Assembly (NCBI GenBank): GCA_022885665.1
Contig: JAGQDJ010000186.1
Coordinates: 254,024 to 318,023, forward strand
DNA: 64,000 bases
Reading direction: 5' to 3'
Source: Triops longicaudatus
Lineage: Eukaryota; Arthropoda; Branchiopoda; Notostraca; Triopsidae
This document shows, piece after piece, positions 62,615 to 64,000 of this stretch. Made by a program: the position numbers and the translations under genes. Below the pieces are notes generated by a model. That model was given only the letters and a program-made list of their open reading frames with translations. It did no database searches and was not told the origin of the DNA. Position 1 is the stretch's first letter. The number at the start of each line of letters is the position of its first letter.

Positions 62615-63539
62615 CTAAGAACTAGTTTTCTTCGGTTTGTCGTAGTCTCCGCTTGCAAATCTAGTAGCTAAGGTTAAGGCCAAGAAGCCAAAAGCGAAAA
62701 CGACGAAAAACAATTCTCTCTGACCGCTGCCTCTTTGGCTAACGTGGAATTCGTTTTCTTGCGCCCAGCGCGCCTTAGCTTTAGCACGACGTTGAAACAT
62801 GTCACCTACAAATAACATGTTAGAAATAGACACACATACATAACTACGCTCACGAAAGGCTGTCCTTACTATTACTTTCGTCCTCTTAGGCCCCGGTGTT
62901 GGTAAGAAAGACTACGGCAGAGGATTTAAAATTTGTCCCATGTTATCTTGACAAGTTATTTCTCATTTGTTATTTTACCAAGAGCAACAGTGGAATAGCG
63001 CGAACAAAGAGCCTGTGTGAGCGTATGTTATGTTGCAGTTACAAAACACAAGTACCATAATGAAGCTTTGACCAAGTGTCGAAATCGTAAAACTGTGTTC
63101 TCCCAGTAGTAGGAACTTTCGATCGTTGATGTCGCGATTTGTAGAAGTTAGATTCTTTGAAGTCCTCCGTGGTAGGATCAGGGTTATAATCGTAGGTTGT
63201 TGTACTATGTGCTGCGGTAGTTGTGAACAGGCCTTTATCATAGAGTCGCCTTAAGCGTTGGCTTCCCAGGACTTCGTAAGCGGCAGTAACTTGCTTAAAT
63301 TTTATGGCAGCTTCTTCAGAACCGGCGTTTAAATCCGGGTGATGGGCTTTGGATAGTTTGTAGTATGCGGCTTTGATTTCTTTGTGGGTAGACTTTGGGG
63401 TTACGCCAAGAACATCGTAATGGTTGACGCGATCAGAGTTGCGAGAAGACGAGGCATATTGTTGGACGTGGCAACACCATGTGGTTCTCCCAGTATTTTT
63501 CAAAAGATGACCGATTGCTGGTGGTTTGTAGTACAACAT
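62615..63539 (-). CDS. DNAJC30: DNAJC30-like mitochondrial J-domain protein (224 aa, two exons)
   Basis: DNAJC30 is a mitochondrial inner-membrane J-protein linked in mammals to ATP synthase and to complex I maintenance. Exon 1 is 63539-63056 and exon 2 is 62805-62615; they join in phase 1 within a Gly codon. The start at 63539 is the first ATG and gives a basic, presequence-like N-terminus (MLYYKPPAIGHLLKNTGRTT). The J domain runs from about residue 40 to 105 with the HPD motif at 67-69. Residues HYG at 160-162 and the preceding RTQFYDFD match the family's RTMFNFD...HYG. Exon 2 supplies Arg/Lys-rich sequence and one membrane segment at about 193-209 (ELFFVVFAFGFLALTL), as in the human protein, and total length is nearly the same (226 in human). 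On its own exon 2 looks like a separate small membrane protein; the splice phase shows it is not. Confidence 0.9.
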
Positions 63540-63672
63540 GATTGTTTGCAAAGTAAGGATCTCGATGTCGTGCAATGTTTTGTAAACACGGTTATGTTGA
63601 CTTTCAGTTTGTTATGGTCGTCATAAGGAACCGCGAATGGGAAAGCTCACTAATAAGCCTGTTCGAGCGAAT

Positions 63673-63808
63673 GAACAATTGTGCTGGGCAACGGTTGTAC
63701 GAGGGTCAGTCTATTCCTTATTCCAGTCAACCAAACCCAAACAAACTTGACGGCTGCTACATGGAACAGACTGACCCTCGCACAACGGTGGCACAGCACA
63801 ATTGTTCC
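63673..63808. repeat. Inverted repeat, two arms of about 45 bp
   Basis: Left arm 63673-63717 and right arm 63763-63808 are reverse complements with only about five mismatches; both contain CGAGGGTCAGTCT or its complement and end in GAACAATTGTGCTG. Weaker pairing extends outward towards 63655 and 63830. It is probably a small palindromic transposable element (MITE) just upstream of the DNAJC30-like gene. Confidence 0.85.
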
Positions 63809-63927
63809 CTCGCTGGAAAGGACCTTATAGTGCGAAGCAGGGGCGCAGCGAAGGGAGGGGGGTCGGGCCTTCCCCCGAAATTATTTTCTTGTGTGCAAGT
63901 AAGCACAGTGGCAGCATCAAGAAAAAG

Positions 63928-63929
<2 letters not shown>

Positions 63930-64000
<71 letters not shown>
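63930..64000. repeat. G run of at least 71 bases at the window edge
   Basis: Unbroken G from 63930 to the last base. Such long G tracts are rare in animal DNA and are often produced by sequencing or assembly. The preceding GGAGGGGGGTCGGG lies in what may be another copy of the interspersed repeat family. Confidence 0.9.

Noticed and set aside
62615..62833. Separate small membrane protein (RAMP4/SERP-like)
   Set aside because: The acceptor at 62806 joins it in phase to the DNAJC30-like exon, whose HYG motif is completed at the junction; the combined length and topology match DNAJC30.
1..64000. CRISPR arrays, bacterial operons, rRNA or integrated virus
   Set aside because: No spaced direct repeats of that kind, no ribosomal sequence and no viral or retroelement polymerase motif was recognised.

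Overview
This window is nuclear DNA of an animal, most likely an arthropod. Genes are split by short GT-AG introns (many of 50-170 bases), intergenic AT-rich stretches are long, and DNA-transposon relics are present. The arthropod call rests mainly on a 2,481-residue tenectin-type protein (von Willebrand factor C domains plus Ser/Thr/Pro-rich blocks), an extracellular-matrix protein known to me from insects. I cannot name the species.

Layout, left to right. 1-6496: no convincing gene; probably intron or upstream sequence of the next gene. 6497-7344 (+): last three coding exons of the nonsense-mediated-decay endonuclease SMG6 (PIN domain). 9923-12097 and 14179-15398 (both -): two neighbouring two-exon genes for secreted, highly repetitive proteins. 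Both have a short signal-peptide exon, an intron in the same phase, one huge repeat exon, and a similar block of about 80 bases upstream. 15.6-32 kb: mostly non-coding, with a perfect hairpin, promoter-like sites and homopolymers. 32109-42054 (+): tenectin-like gene in nine coding exons. 43707-45191 (+): a coiled-coil/IQ-motif protein resembling the axonemal dynein regulatory complex subunit DRC10. 45.2-54 kb: non-coding, with two recognisable non-autonomous DNA transposons (hAT-type and pogo/Tigger-type). 54065-58629 (+): complete 11-exon Piwi gene, 893 residues, with the catalytic His replaced by Ala. 61362-62363 (+): VPS37B-like ESCRT-I subunit. 62615-63539 (-): DNAJC30-like mitochondrial J-protein, convergent with VPS37B. 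The window ends in a 71-base G run that may be an assembly artefact.

The known genes (mRNA decay, matrix, axoneme, piRNA, ESCRT, mitochondria) show no functional linkage. The one real local system is the pair of secreted repeat proteins at 9.9-15.4 kb. One has a cationic Lys/Gly/Ala block followed by an anionic Glu/Ala/Pro block. The other is rich in Gly, Tyr, His, Cys and Trp/Pro and ends in a Pro-Val-Lys tail. Shared gene structure and upstream sequence point to duplication and joint expression, as expected for components of a secreted material such as a cement, silk, cuticle layer or mucus. That function is inference.
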